A DNA stretch of 64,000 nucleotides from positions 124,001 to 188,000 of the forward strand of contig VJWM01000178.1 in assembly GCA_010909165.1 (NCBI GenBank). Reading direction: 5' to 3'. Numbering within the stretch: position 1 is the first letter of the stretch; each line of letters begins with the position of its first letter. Position numbers and translations under genes: made by a program. The stretch is from Anthoceros angustus. Lineage: Eukaryota > Streptophyta > Anthocerotopsida > Anthocerotales > Anthocerotaceae. The notes beneath the pieces are model-generated. The model was not told the DNA's origin and searched no databases. It was given only the letters and a program-made list of their open reading frames with translations. Positions 47,920-60,699 of this stretch are shown one piece after another.

Positions 47920-50446
47920 TCACAGCAAGCCTCTTTTCGGTGTGCTCTTTTGCATGCCCCCCAGTCGATCTTTGAGCTTTTCCACAGTCAAAGGCTTGCT
48001 AACGAACTCATCGAACCCGCTTCTTGCGCACTTCACCATGTCTCCGTCTGCAAGAGGACAGAAGGATCACCGAGCTTGCGAAAGGATACAAAAAACTAGA
48101 GTTGGTCAGTCAGACCATGTACCCACCTGATACATTTGCGGTTACAGCAAATATTACAAGGGGCTTCCTAACGGGCTCTTGTTCAGCTTCCCATTCGCGA
48201 ACTGCTTCCACCTGCACCATTAAATCCAACAAGTGAACTTAATTCAGCATATCTGTTTGAGAGAATGAACTACATAGCAGCGTATCAATGCTGAGTGGGG
48301 CATGCGCTCACCGTACGAGTTCCGTCCATCACTGGCATGTTCAAGTCCATCAGCACAAGATCGAATTTTGCTGGCAAATCCTTGCAACCAGAGAGACTGT
48401 CACTGTCCTGTTCAGGACTATTCTGCAATATGTCAAGGGCCTCCTTGCCGTTGCAAGCAAGGGTCACCTTACAACCCTGACTTTCGAGTAGCCTTTGTCC
48501 TATTTTCCTATTCACCATATCATCTTCGGCAAGTAGAACCTGCCCTTCACGACCACAGGGGTCAGCCAAGATAAACAGCACTCCTTCCATGCTAAAAGAT
48601 AAGATCTGGCAGAGCTCTCACAGTACCTTTTTCCCAAACAAGCACTCCACCACCTCAGATTTGGTATTCCAGACTCCGGAGGTCCTTTGCTGCCGAGTAG
48701 ATGCAGCCAAACTGCTAGGGTTGTTGATTCTGGAGTGTAGCCAAGTTCACTGGTTGCTTAACAAGGCAAGCAGAAGTTTTTGCTGTAATAGGAGACGCAT
48801 TTTTGGGACGTTGCGGTGTTTACATTATGACCCCAGTTGCCTCAGATTCAGAAAGTAAAGTGATCAGGTTGAGTTCCAAACGCAAAGGGAAAGGAAGCAA
48901 GAAGAGACAGACCCATAGCGCGAGGCTGGTCCAACTCCATCAGCACATAAATCTTGTGGCAAATTCTGAAGAAGTGACGAAATAAGGCCACGCTGGAACA
49001 CAACTACAGACACTCGCGAGTACTAGCAATAAATACTGAAAGTCTAAGCAGCTCCTTACCTTATCCTCGTAGGCATGTATATTCGATGAGGTGGCCTCCA
49101 GTGGTTTTGACATCTGCGATCTGTCTCCCAATGCAGTTGCACACGACACCCTACCCTGTGCAGCTGATGTATCAGAAGAGCTCTGCTGACTATCTCCGTC
49201 CACCAACTTAACAGGACCCACTTTGGTTGGAAAGGAGCTTGAGGTTGGAGCAAACCCAGGTTGGCTGGTTGACGAAGTCTGGTCCTGCCATATGAGTAGC
49301 CGAGTATGAAAACGTTCACTGCTTGTGCCCTTACTCCGTCACTTGAGCTGTGGCCAGCTAGCTGCTTCACGAAATCCATTATGCAGATGCAGGCAAGCAG
49401 CGTACGGAAGTGTTCGAAAAACAGCACCTTCCAGAAACAGTTGTCTCCTTTACCTCAAAGGGTGTCAGGTCATGCTCCACCCACGCATACCACCTACACA
49501 GCGGAGAGTGGAGATTTCGCATGAGAAATAAACCTAAGAAATGGCCCCCCACGGCCCCAGGTTTGACCAGACCTCTGCAACCTGTCTCGCAAACACAAGA
49601 AACTTGCCTTGCACCAACGGCTCTACCCGCGGCTTGAACCGGCGCATACTCTGAATCTTTCTTTCTTCGCCTATAAGCGACACAGGTTTTCGCCGTGCCG
49701 GGTTCTTGGAGCACCTGCACGTCCATGTTGGCGCGCATAAAACAAGGCTGTGGCTCGGACGCCAGAGATGAGCCTATCACATGATTCCCAACTTACAAGC
49801 GGGGCAAATACCTGTCGGATGGTGGACGCATCATCCGGATGACAACTAGCCCATGCAGATGAGCCAATAAGGTCCGATGGCAGCCATCCCAGCATTCGCT
49901 TGCAGCTTGGGGACACGTAACAGAGCTCCCACTGGGCCACACAACGTCACATTTTTGAGTGCTTGCCATCAAACCCCGAGATCTGCAGCTTGCACAATGG
50001 CCTGCTACATCCGACTGACCTGAGAGCGTTCAGCCACGAAGAGAGTCCAAGGAGCGGTTGCACTGAGAACCAACACGTCTGCCACAAGCGAAATGTCCAA
50101 GCCCTCCACCGGGGGCGCTGGCAGGTCCGCAATCCATGGTCCAAAAGCCAGGGTTCTGCATCCATAGTGATAGGATTGAGGAATCATCTGGAACGGAGAA
50201 TTGCACAACCTGTGGACCCGCAATGGAGCTTGAGGTGAAGAACACTGACTGTTTGGCCTCGGATGCTGGCCCGGCGCTGCTGAGCTGAGCAAAGAGCATG
50301 ATGAGCTCCTCCAGAGCTCGGATCTCGGCCTGCAACATGAGCAAGGATGCAGGGTTGCCGTCCACTTGGAGCAGCTGCTGATCCAGCTCGTGGAAGAAGC
50401 GCCTGTACACCCGCAGCCTATCTGCCGCAGCGATTGGGGCCGCCAT
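47920..50446 (-). CDS. PAS-domain protein with C-terminal response-regulator receiver
   Basis: The protein joins a PAS-type sensor to a two-component receiver. The ATG at 50446 begins MAAPIAAADRLRVYRRFFHE, a helical N-terminus. The PAS core at about 49940-49800 reads WELCYVSPSCKRMLGWLPSDL and HPDDASTIRQVFAPL. A Lys/Arg-rich YRRRKKDSEYAPVQ follows at about 49670, and a Ser/Gln-rich linker at 49221-49060. The receiver spans three exons. The first (about 48545-48300) gives VLLAEDDMVNRKIGQRLL (acidic pair) and FDLVLMDLNMPVMDG (phospho-acceptor Asp). The second (about 48211-48129) is VEAVREWEAEQEPVRKPLVI with FAVTANVS. The third (48050-47920) is FDEFVSKPLTVEKLKDRLGG, with the conserved Lys. No histidine-kinase H-box or ATPase is seen between PAS and receiver, so a partner kinase is implied. 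Middle exon edges are uncertain. Confidence 0.78.
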
Positions 50447-50454
50447 CGCTCAAT

Positions 50455-50855
50455 GCCCGATGCTCGTGCTCTCGCCTTCGCCTCGCTCCACGCATTTGAG
50501 GAACACCTGGGCGGAGCTGTCGATTGGCCATGACGCAGTAACCGTTGGTAGTTGGATCGCCAGGCCCTGTCCCTTCACCTTGAAGCGAAGCGACCTACTG
50601 CAAGTGATATGGACTTTATTTTTTCTCTGACGCTAAGTACCTGGGCATACATTTTTAAGTCCAGCTCTGTAACTAACATTATTTCTAGCGACCTGTACAG
50701 GCATGATTTGCCCAGGTGTGAACACACGCCATGCTAGAGCCCTGTTTGTTAGTTAGTCGGCTTCAACAATGGCACCCTTGCGGGTGGGTGACTGATCTAC
50801 AAGAATGTTAATTCAGTACCGACATGGTCAAGTCAAGCTACACACCCCACGACTC
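50455..50855. other. Spacer between the PAS-receiver start and the SAC 3' end
   Basis: No gene is seen. It holds the promoter of the PAS-receiver gene and the 3' flank of the SAC gene, by position. Confidence 0.4.
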
Positions 50856-50857
50856 AA

Positions 50858-53800
50858 TCAGGACAGATCACACAGCCGAGGTCTGCTGCAGAAATCCTTC
50901 CCATTCGCCCTCACGAACGCAATCACACCAGCTGTCAACCCAGCCCATATGACACTGTAGAAGAAATGAGTAGCATCCTCGCCCACTGCACAGCATTCCA
51001 GGAAATGAGCAAGCCTCCTCAGAGACCAAACGACGGTCGACATTTGGCATTGTGAAACAACCACTGCAAAACCGTCATACCTTGCCTCAGTGAGTAAGTT
51101 GTCAGAGTAGCGCCTGCAACAACCAAGGCCGAATATACAGGTAGATACTGCAAAGGGGTATACCACAACAAGAACACATATTAGACCTTGTTTGAAGCGT
51201 ATAGAATCATGTTCCCTGTCAGAGTCTTGTCAAGAGTGGAATTACGTTCTTTCCTCACACAGTGCCGTGCCAATCTCCAAAGCAGTCAGGCATGTGACGT
51301 AAGACATGCAAGCAACGAAACCGTCAAAGATATCGTGGAGTAAGATACTTACTGCAATAGCCTCAAATCCATTCAGATCAAATGGAGATTTTGCATTCCG
51401 GTCCACAGAAAAATGTCCAGCAACAAGGTCCATCGCATCCTGCTCGAGGCATGTCATGCAACACAGCACCTATAAGTATGGTTTCATTCAAGAAGGACTA
51501 ATTGAACTGCTCTATGGCACCTCCGTGCAGGGACTACAGTGTCCTCAATGCAAGGATTTGTAATATCCTCTATGCAGGGACTGGGCCATATCAAACAGAT
51601 TCAAGTGTGAATATACCTGTCTGGCACCGTCTTTGAAGTTGTTCAAATAATACCTAGAAAGGGCATTGACACCATCCTGGACCAGCCCTAAAAAAGTCCG
51701 TCTTCCGTACCTGACAGATGTGACCGCATATTATTACTACATTAGGCATCTTTTTTGTCCGGCAGGAAAGCTTTTCACTCACACTTAATCTAAACCCAAG
51801 GTCCTGACGATCGAAATTATAAAACTCTCTAAAATTGCCCCAACAGTCTGTTCACATTACCTTACAAAGTCACCTTTGAGGGCTGGAGTGCCAGAATACT
51901 GAATGCTGATTTCATCGCCATGATTTGCCCACACTAGCCCACAAACCCCGGTTAGGGTAATGGAGGATGCTCACAACTCGCTACACAGAAACTTGTGATC
52001 CACTACCTAATGTATCCTCAACAGGTCAAGATATTTTGACAGCAGAAAGGATATCAGTTACGGAGTCTTACATATCTTGTATTTCTCATTGAAGACAAAG
52101 TGTTCAGCAATAGTTTCGTTGGGCTCAAAAACTCCTCGCGATTGAAGCTGAGCTTCAAGGACCTTCCGTCCCAGTAGACTCTGTGATCACACAAGAAACA
52201 AATTTGTTACCAACGGAGGAAGCAATCCACAAGACGCTCCTGGACTGAAGAGGCCACCCAGAGAGGGCAGGCATACTCATTGTACTTCAGTAACAAAGAG
52301 AGCCCTGCGCTGACCTACCTGTGTTACATTTGTCCGATCCAAACAGTCTATGCAATTTGTCCTCACGATTCCTCTCTGATCTTGAACCTTCTCACCTCCA
52401 ACGGTCAAATAATAGCTGCAACCCAGCCATGGCAGCTAAGAACAGCTGCATGACAAAGAAACCATGCTGTCATACAGAACTTTCACAGTAACAAGTATCT
52501 AGGACTCACCCTTGCTGACCCACTTGATCTGAAATTTGATCGTACAATACTGACAGGAGCTCAAAGTGCATATGGCCACAGACAGCATGGAAGTCAAAAG
52601 GCACATATCTGGAGTCACTCAAGAGATTATTAGAACCATCACCTTCATATTTTGCAAATCTTTGAAGCCAAGGTAAAGAATTTGAGGATTCACCTGACAT
52701 TTCGATCTTCGAGATTTTGCATGGCTGCGGCATAAGCTACTCCCAGCACCGCCTCACTTCCATGCTGACGGGCACAGCCAGAAGATTTACTTTACTTACA
52801 ACATTCGGCTAGGTTAAGAACGAGGAGACTTCAACAAAGTCAATCCATGTATGTACCTGATTTATAAGGTCCAGAACCAATACAGATCCGTATCTAATTG
52901 TGAGATCTCGAAAATGGCGTTCCACAATTTTTGGCTGGTCCACACAGTAGGTTTTTGAGCAGAGACTCCCACTCGAGCTCCACAACAGAGTGCTAGACAT
53001 GGCAGAGGATCGTTTATCAAGAAGGTCTGTGGCATGTACCGTTTCCACCTCTTCCACAGCTTTGATAGCAGGCTTGTATCTCAAATCTACTATCTGCTCC
53101 CACAATATTGGAATCGATCCTCGAACCTGCAAGGATGAAATCCCACATTCATCTAGGTGAGAGGGAACATCCACCTCATATTCTACAGTAGTTCACAAAA
53201 AAGTTACCTGCACGTATGAAGCAAGAAACCCATCCCCAACTACAACTTGTTCGCTTTCCACAAAGTTAGCTACAAACCCTTCCCTGTCTGCTCCTCTTCT
53301 CCACATTCGAGTGCCTAGATGTGCAACTTATGTCAGCCGAATTGTCGGGAAGATTAGGTGAGTTAAAACTCACAAGACAGCTGCAGAAGGCAAAGTTTCA
53401 CCTATTCGCCTGATGGATCTTCTTGATATCAACACAACATCTATTGTTTTTGCTCTCACAGACACCTTAAAAGTCTGAAAGCGTAATTCTAGAATTAAGG
53501 CTGAACAGATAACAGATTTCCAAAAATTAAAACGTTAAAACTTTCATGTCCAGAGTGAATGAGCAACAACCAGCAACTACTATTTCACCCCATTTCAATT
53601 TTCTTTGAAGGATATTGCCTTGAATTACTGGAAGAACAAACGCCTCGAGCTGCACAAGGGCACCAGAAGAATTGGCAAAAAAATCAAAGGGGAGAGGCAA
53701 GCAAACAGCACCAAGCGCATAGCTTGCATGAGGAAACAAGAAGAAATACCTTGCTCTCAATCACCTCCTCAAGCAGATGCTTGTTCCAAAGAAACCGGGG

Positions 53801-55508
53801 ATCAGCCTGGACAAACGTCAAACCACCATTGCAGAAGATACAATTAAAAGAAGTTCAGTTCATACTGACAAGAAACTCAACGACCCCATTGATGAGATCA
53901 ACCCTTTGCGGCATCAAACAAGGTAAGAAGATCACCTGCTTCCAAAGGGGCAGCACCTTTCCTGTTGAGAGGATAGCATGGCTCCTCTGTGCACTGCAGG
54001 TCAGAAACTTTCAGTCAGAAATGCTGGTCCCCGTGCAAACCATCAACAGCCAGAACTTGACAACAACTTTAAAATTCCCAAGTGCCAGCTTACTTGAGAG
54101 TCAAATCAGCTTCATAAGAAAAAAATAGGCCAGGAGTTGTCTCCACCACCTTGAGAAGGCCAAGATAATGAGCTTCGTCTTTTTTCTGCTACAAATGTCA
54201 TCCAAAAGTTAAGGACTATGTTCCCTTCAACCAGATGTCACAAAAAAAGTTCTGAAAATCACACAGGACGATCTCAGATTCTGAGGTATACAAGACCGAA
54301 TTCCTGAAAGCAACAGAAACTCGCATGTGCCCATCCATGCTGGTCTACAGACTACAATCAAGGTCGAGAAGTAAACCTGCTTTGCGGTTGCATTTTTAAG
54401 ATCTAGATTGCAGCTCAGGAACTTCATTGACCGTACACGATACACAGAAGCACCTCGATAGGAACCAACCTCTTCACGGGAGGTAATAACAAGGGCATAG
54501 GCACCTACAAGACTCAAACCAACCTCGTCAGAACCCTTGTATCCATAACTAACAGAGCTTTAAGGTCTATTTGCACTATCGCTGTTGCCACAAAACTAAA
54601 ATTTTCTCGCTAGTCTATGAATCCATCAACACAATGGCGTCTTGTTCCAACCAGCCCTGGCTACAGAAAGGATAGTCCATCAAAAAGCTGCACGAAGAGG
54701 TTCAGAAACGGTACCTGTCAAAAGCCGAACAACTCCGACAAGACCAAAGACAACGCTTGTTTGTGGAGTGGTTGCACACTCCGGCAGCTGGCCTACAGAG
54801 CAACAGAACGAATCCTAAATCAGGCCAAAGTAGCCGGCAGCAACAAACGTTCCTGCGTTCAAGCCACACAAGCCCATGATCCTAACTCTGCAACAACAGT
54901 CCTGCTTCAAGAGTGCGAAATGAAGGAACTGCCCCATACATCAACGTCTCACACGGCGTTTCCAATTCCATGCCAAGTGACAGGTCACGCCCCAGCAACA
55001 AAGAGATCACATCTGCTGAAAGCCAATGCTCCGTGCTAGAAACCCCCCGGCTAATGCATGCCACCTCACAGCCAAAACCAAACCATCCAAACAGAGCAGC
55101 GGCCCAACACGAGCTGGCATTCTAAAAAACCACGTCAACTCCAAAAATTGTTCCCAATTACGACCACAATTGGCCAAGTCGGACCCCACAGCGCGGCCGT
55201 CTCCGCCCGCCTGCAAACAACGCCCCCAAAACCTACTCCACGCAGCCATGCAGCACATCCAGATGCCACAGAATTGCAGCAACACCGCAATCCCAAGCGC
55301 GGATCCCGCAATGCCAAGAGCCACGGCAAGCACACTCACTGAGGGCCGCCACGTCGCCTGAGGTCCGATCAATTGACAAGTACTGCGACGCAAACGCATC
55401 AGTCGGCTCGAACACGTACTGCCCGGGGAACTCCCAAAGCCGCATCCGGCTGCAAATCCGGGGTTCCTCCCCGAACACCCCCATCTCCCTGCCCCCGGCC
55501 ACCGTCAT
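50858..55508 (-). CDS. SAC-domain phosphoinositide phosphatase (RHD4/SAC7-like)
   Basis: These ER/vesicle-membrane enzymes dephosphorylate PI4P; the Arabidopsis RHD4 member shapes root-hair growth. The ATG at 55508 opens to [20 protein letters not shown]. Next come [19 protein letters not shown] at about 53815-53760, [11 protein letters not shown] at 53660-53600, [19 protein letters not shown] at about 53130-53070, [19 protein letters not shown] and [20 protein letters not shown]. The catalytic CX5R site [15 protein letters not shown] is at about 52365-52321, intact. After [14 protein letters not shown] the C-terminus has membrane-type [21 protein letters not shown] and ends SRPRLCDLS at the stop 50860-50858. 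The domain order and tail match the SAC6-8 class. Many short introns; small exons were not all placed. Confidence 0.92.
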
Positions 55509-55519
55509 CTTTCCAGGTG

Positions 55520-57500
55520 AGAGACGCTGAGGCCGAAGATACCACCTTGCCCGGCACCGGATCCCAGATACGTAGACAAAACGGAGGCCGAGATGCCACC
55601 ACCGAGAAGCCCGAGTCTCCCTCTCCGCAATGCGGAGCTTGGGGATGCGAAATTGACACACCACACCAGCACCCGGAGCAGACGATTGAGCGCTCGGGGT
55701 GGGGCTTCACGTGCAATCAAGCCCGCAGGCAGTGCGCCTCGGCATTCTGCGCAGACCCCGGTGGCTGGACTTGCGCGACAGGCCACGGAAGAAGCGGCGA
55801 ACAAGCCGCATGTGCGCGCAGGCAGCCAGCCATGGCTGCTTCCTCCCGCATATGCGTGACGACCCCCCTTGTTCGTCCCTTCTCCGCTTGTTTCTAGTAA
55901 GAAGCGTTTCTACCCGCCGCAGGATAAGGTGGCGTGTTAACTCTGCCTGCGAATGTATGTATGTGCAGACTGCTAGCAGGCCCTTACTTTATGATGGTTT
56001 CACTCCCCTGTTGGATCCTGCGCACACGACACAAGGGACACAAGACCTACTCACGACACGACACGACACAAGGGACAGCAGAGGAAGAATTCTATTATAA
56101 CCTATTGAAGGCCTACCCTCTCGGACACTCCTCCACCGCTCGCGCTTCCTCATTTGCCCTCCAGGCCCTTCAAAAGCCCTTACCTAACTTCAAACCACGT
56201 CTTCTTGTATCACAACACAAAAAAATTACCTCTCTCCTCCACTAATGTGTCCTATTGAAAGTTCCTTTTGAAATATTTTTCCAATGAAAATTTGTAAAAA
56301 CTTATTTTAAGATCTTAAGAGGTCCAAAAATATATAATAAAATTCCAAATAAATTAAAACAAGGTTCCTCTCAGGATTCCGCTTCGAACGAGGTATCGTA
56401 TGCAGGAAACCACCCACATCTGAGGTTGCTGAGCCAATCTGCACCAAACCGATCGACCATGGACATCCTCGTTTCTTTCCTTGGATGGTGACTTTGGCGA
56501 TCAGAAACAGCATAAGCCAATTTTCATATGTAGCCAAGGCACAAGCAAGTACACATAACACAAAACATCGGTGAGTAGACCAAAAAACCTTCCATTGCTG
56601 CGATCGAAACGCTAGAGTCTAACACAAAACTGGTGGGATATCACAACTTTAGGCTAGCACTCTGGGGATGACGCGTCCACGTGCCGCCGCTCCATTGCAC
56701 AACCACCGTCCCTTGGTTGACGTCCGCGCACCACATGGCCTCCCTACAATATTGGGGCCGTTACGCAACAATGCGAGCTCGGTATCTCAGCCAATATAGA
56801 CTTAGGGATCTGGGATCTTCACTGCAGTGAGGTAGCTATACCCTGTTTGGCGCAAGGTCATTGCGGAGGAAACGAGACATCCCCCTTTCAGATGGTTGTC
56901 AATTTTTAGCTCCACCAAGAAGCAGATACGCATTCTCTCCTCGATTCAAATATGCATCCGATGTCCAATTTTTTTGTGCTTTGAATAGGAGGAGGGAGAG
57001 GGCCATGCTACACGACACTACTAAAAAACCCAATTTTATGCACCAAGAATTGCGGGCAAGAACTTAAGTGGTGTGCAAACGACCCATTTGAGTCGTTCCA
57101 TCATTCATGGGTTAAAGCTACATGTAAGCACAAGCTTTCAATCCTCACTGTGGTGTGAAAGCTTGGAGCATAGAAAACTATTATAATGTGAAAGCATCAC
57201 AAATGTGATACTATCAAACACAAAGTTAGGAGTTCATTCAGATTACCATAATTTATTTATGAAAATTCTATGACTTATATTTTTATTTACAAGACAAAAA
57301 TTGAAATGAGCATACACGCTTTTTTTTTTAAGATTTCATTTGAACCATAGTTCACTACATGCATCTTCACATAATCACGAAATCACCACATCCATTTGTA
57401 GTATCATGTGTACCATACTGTCATTAAGATTAAAATGTAAGGATAATCAATCGTTTCTTCCAAAGTAGATTCAATAACTATTGCTCCCTTTTCTTCCATG
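55520..57500. other. Intergenic region upstream of the SAC gene, no gene supported
   Basis: The first 400 bases are GC-rich and open on several frames without homology, and probably include the promoter. A short ACACGACACAAGGGACA repeat lies at about 56025-56080. The rest is AT-rich with frames of no recognisable identity. Confidence 0.45.
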
Positions 57501-57751
57501 TGCAATTAATAGCCAAAGTAATAGTATAGGATCCCACTTGTATGCGCCCTTGTCATCTAGGAACTGAGGTATGGCGCGTGTTGGAGGGTGCTGCACCAGG
57601 TTGCAACACTTGCACACCTTGGGTGGCACTACCTCAAGGACAACAACTTTGGACGGTTGCTTCATATGCAGCTCATAATGTTGTGCATATGTAAGAGGAA
57701 ATCGACCCACCTTCGATCCGAGCCTACATGCAGCGGTGCACTTACTTCTCC

Positions 57752-58387
57752 TCAGGCTGTGCCTCCTCCTCTTTGGCTGGCGTCACTTGCAGCTGCAGGC
57801 GCTCTGGTGCAGGTTGGGGCATCTTCCCCCAAGCTCATTGCTTCTCGCCTCCCACGCTCAAAGGCTGCAGTCGGCCTCCATATCCTCTTCAGCTGCCTAG
57901 GTCTCCCCCTCCTGCGCTTGGGGTTTTCAGGCACAACTGCTGCTGCACCTTCCTCGCTAATTGGCGCTCGGGCTTCTATGGTGCACCTCCGCTTCCGCAC
58001 ATGGCTGGCCAACCGGGCCATCCAGCTCAGCAAGACTCTCCACACAGTCTGTAGAAGAGCAAACACTTGCTCTGTGACGGTCGAGCTCCCCAGCTGAGGA
58101 AGACTCCTCCAGCTGCGCTGCAGCTGATCCTCTGGATTCGTGTTCTCTTCCACACTGCTTGCCCTGGTGTCACGGAATTCCACAGAGAAATTGGGCAACT
58201 GCTGTAGCCACAAACTGGTAAGCGATACCTGTGAAGAGCACTCTCCGAGAATAGCAGCCTCCTCATGAGCTGCCTCCATAGCGCTCGTAGCCTTGGCAAC
58301 AAGGAGTTCTGCTGTCAAGATATGCTCCACACGAATTCTCCTCTTTTGCAAGTTACGCTTGTCATTCCTGCTCCAATTTGGATTCAC
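57752..58387 (-). CDS. Unrecognised protein with an AT-hook-like motif
   Basis: This 211-residue frame opens with a basic NWSRNDKRNLQKRRIRVEH start, and a helical middle follows. Near the C-terminus it contains KRRRGRPRQLKR, which resembles an AT-hook (core RGRP), a minor-groove DNA-binding motif, and it ends Ala/Ser-rich. It lies downstream of, and on the same strand as, the unrecognised ORF at 59261-59932, so both may belong to one spliced gene or transposon-borne unit. No family was recognised and the frame could be part of a pseudogene. Confidence 0.35.
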   Translation of the reverse strand: MNPNWSRNDKRNLQKRRIRVEHILTAELLVAKATSAMEAAHEEAAILGECSSQVSLTSLWLQQLPNFSVEFRDTRASSVEENTNPEDQLQRSWRSLPQLGSSTVTEQVFALLQTVWRVLLSWMARLASHVRKRRCTIEARAPISEEGAAAVVPENPKRRRGRPRQLKRIWRPTAAFERGRREAMSLGEDAPTCTRAPAAASDASQRGGGTA

Positions 58388-58389
58388 GT

Positions 58390-59255
58390 CTGTTGGCCTG
58401 CAGCTGCTTAGCTCATTAAGAACCGCTCTGTATAGAGTCGAGCCGCCACCTTCCTTTGTGTGTTAAGTAGGAGGCGAGCTTTGACAATAAGGCCCCATTG
58501 GGCCAGATTTTTCCCGGCGCAATCACAACTCCATCGCGGCATGGGCGGACCGGAGTGGGTCCGGTCCGATGAGCATCGTGAAAGGCAAGTCCGACAGAAC
58601 TGGGAGTAACCAATAGAAGGACGGACACATGGCCAATGTAAGGTCGGCTGGACATGTAGGCGGGTGCCGAGCGTAAAAAGCTAACAGAAGCCGTTAGGCC
58701 TGATAGGGGCGCCAGTAGGAGCTCACGACCCGGGGATGCGGACTAGAATGTCGGAAGGAGACCGAAATAAGCGAAGTGCGGGATGCGAGCCAGCGAGGTC
58801 ACGAGGACGGCGTGCTCTCAAGCGACCCTTACGCCCGGTTGGCTACACAAGGAGGGGAGGCTGCCGCTCAATTCTCACGTCGGTTCCGTTTTCGTGCGCG
58901 CTAGCTCTCCGTCTTCTTACCCTCTGGCGCTCCTTCCTCAAGCGAGCTGACTCCTTTACGTTTGTGTGACCGAGCATCTGGAGGCGCTTCCGGTCCTATG
59001 TCGCGCAATGGCCACATAGCTGCATGCTAGCCAGTCTAACCTGCAGGATCACTCAACTACAGCAAGCAAAAATCAGTCCTTGGCCTTCGGCCAAAAGAAC
59101 TACAAAGTTCCTGGCCTATGGCCAAGGAACAAGGCGAAGGAGGCATAGTAGCCCCGTGGCAGCACCCCCAGGGGTGAAGACCCACAGCTTTTCCACATCA
59201 AAACTGTTAGCTACAATCCAGCAGCTAAAACACAGCTTACCAAAGACCAAACTTC
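58390..59255. other. Spacer, no gene supported
   Basis: GC-rich sequence with a hairpin-forming block near 59104-59130 (GTTCCTGGCC, then GGCCAAGGAAC). It may be an intron or the gap between the two unrecognised minus-strand ORFs. Confidence 0.3.
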
Positions 59256-59260
59256 CTCTT

Positions 59261-59932
59261 CTACAATCGCTCTGCAGGTATGAGGCTAGGTGGAGGATCT
59301 GTGTCATGCTCTAAGTCCTCATCATCCGGCTCCTCTGCAGGTTCTTGCTTGATCTCCGCAGGCTTGACTCCAAGTGCAGCAAATCTATCAAAAATTGGAC
59401 TCTGTCGCTGCATCCAGTCCTCCTGTTCTGGGTAATCAAAGATAGGCTTGGGGCAATGAAGCACCATGTGTGGTGCTGCGAGCTTTCGCAGCAGCCGAAA
59501 TGCCTTCCTGTCCGCTGAATCCCACGCTGTTTGCTCAGGGTAGGGAATCTTGAGCTTATCTGTGACACGATAGAACCGTCTGGGCCATCCCATAACAGTG
59601 TGGTCCGTCTTGAGATGATGGAAAAAAGTAGCCAATCTTTCAAGTAAACTAACCTTTCTGGCACCCTGTCTTCCCACAGAATCAGCTCCTTGGGCAGCCT
59701 CAAACCATCGAATACTTTGTGCATGAAAAAGTGATGTTGCAACTTGCGCCAAGCAACTTCAAATCCATCTCCAGGGCATGGCCTGGAGTCCTCTTATTTG
59801 CAACTCAAACAGATCACGGTGATATGTGGGGTAGAACTCCACTCGACACAACTCATGATGTGTCTCCACGTACAGAAGGAATTCACCAAGCTCCCTGAAG
59901 TTCACTGGAGGGATTGCCCTCTCAGGCTATAG
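59261..59932 (-). pseudogene. Unrecognised ORF, frameshifted
   Basis: The minus-strand reading starts upstream near 59932 with an AIPPVNFRELGEFLLYVETH stretch and reaches a stop near 59762 after MPWRW. It then continues in another frame at 59752 or 59742 (for example VFDGLRLPKELILWEDRVPE). The longest frame (163 residues, 59752-59261) contains MGWPRRFYRV, then PYPEQTAWDSADRKAF, and ends acidic (PAEEPDDEDLEHD). The Trp/Pro-rich pattern feels transposon-associated but I cannot name the family. One or two frameshifts are present. Confidence 0.35.
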
Positions 59933-59939
59933 CACGCTA

Positions 59940-60545
59940 ATAAGACTTGAATGTTGTGTGGCTAGAACACATATTGGTATAGGCCATATAGATCAAGAGT
60001 TAAGCCAAGAGCTTGAGCTCGAGAATCCATGCATGATGTACGCCACGTCCTATCCCGCCACAGCCTAGATGCGCTTGGGATGAGAGCAAAAGCTCTTGAA
60101 CCATAAACTTGAAGATAAAAAAACTACGGTTCAGTTTCCATGCAACTTCACAAGGAATCATGGAAGAAACGAGACTAGTGAATAAACTGTTCAGGATGTA
60201 GGTGGCAGCGACGATAGCCTCTACCCAATAGTCCTGAGATAATCCTGCTTAAAGAAACATGTTGTCGGTTGAAGCATTAGGATGAACCTCCTAGCATCAA
60301 ACATTATAAGGACTACTAGCTTGTAGAGGGTTTAGGCATGTGTGAATTCTTTTGGAGGCTCAATCTAATATTTCTGCTTGACGAATGATTGCTCTAGATA
60401 TACCTTGACATATTTAATGCAAGATGTAGCACCTTCTAAACCACTTAGAATAGGGGGCGTTGAATGCAAAAATCGTTATTTGAATCTACTGACTTTAGAA
60501 AGTCATGTGCAAAGGTTGTTCACTCAAAATCTATGATTGTACACC
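59940..60545. other. AT-rich spacer, no gene supported
   Basis: There is no reading frame with recognisable homology. Confidence 0.45.
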
Positions 60546-60549
60546 TTAA

Positions 60550-60696
60550 GTCACAATCATTTATGGAAAGAAGCGTTCTTCACAATCATTTATGGAAAGA
60601 AGCGTTCTTCACAATCATTTATGGAAAGAAGCGTTCTTCACAATCATTTATGGAAAGAAGCGTTCTTCACAATCATTTATGGAAAGAAGCGTTCTT
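60550..60696. repeat. 29-bp perfect tandem repeat, five copies
   Basis: The unit TCACAATCATTTATGGAAAG plus AAGCGTTCT is repeated five times head to tail without spacers. The frames across it (for example 60464-60718) are repeats of the same peptide. There are no unique spacers, so this is a minisatellite. Confidence 0.95.
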
Positions 60697-60699
60697 CAA

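Noticed and set aside
55373-55897. Plus-strand 174-residue ORF overlapping the SAC start
   Set aside because: Antisense to the first SAC exon, which has clear homology; GC-rich composition explains the open frame.
60550-60696. CRISPR-like direct repeats
   Set aside because: Repeats are head to tail with no unique spacers, and the genome is eukaryotic.
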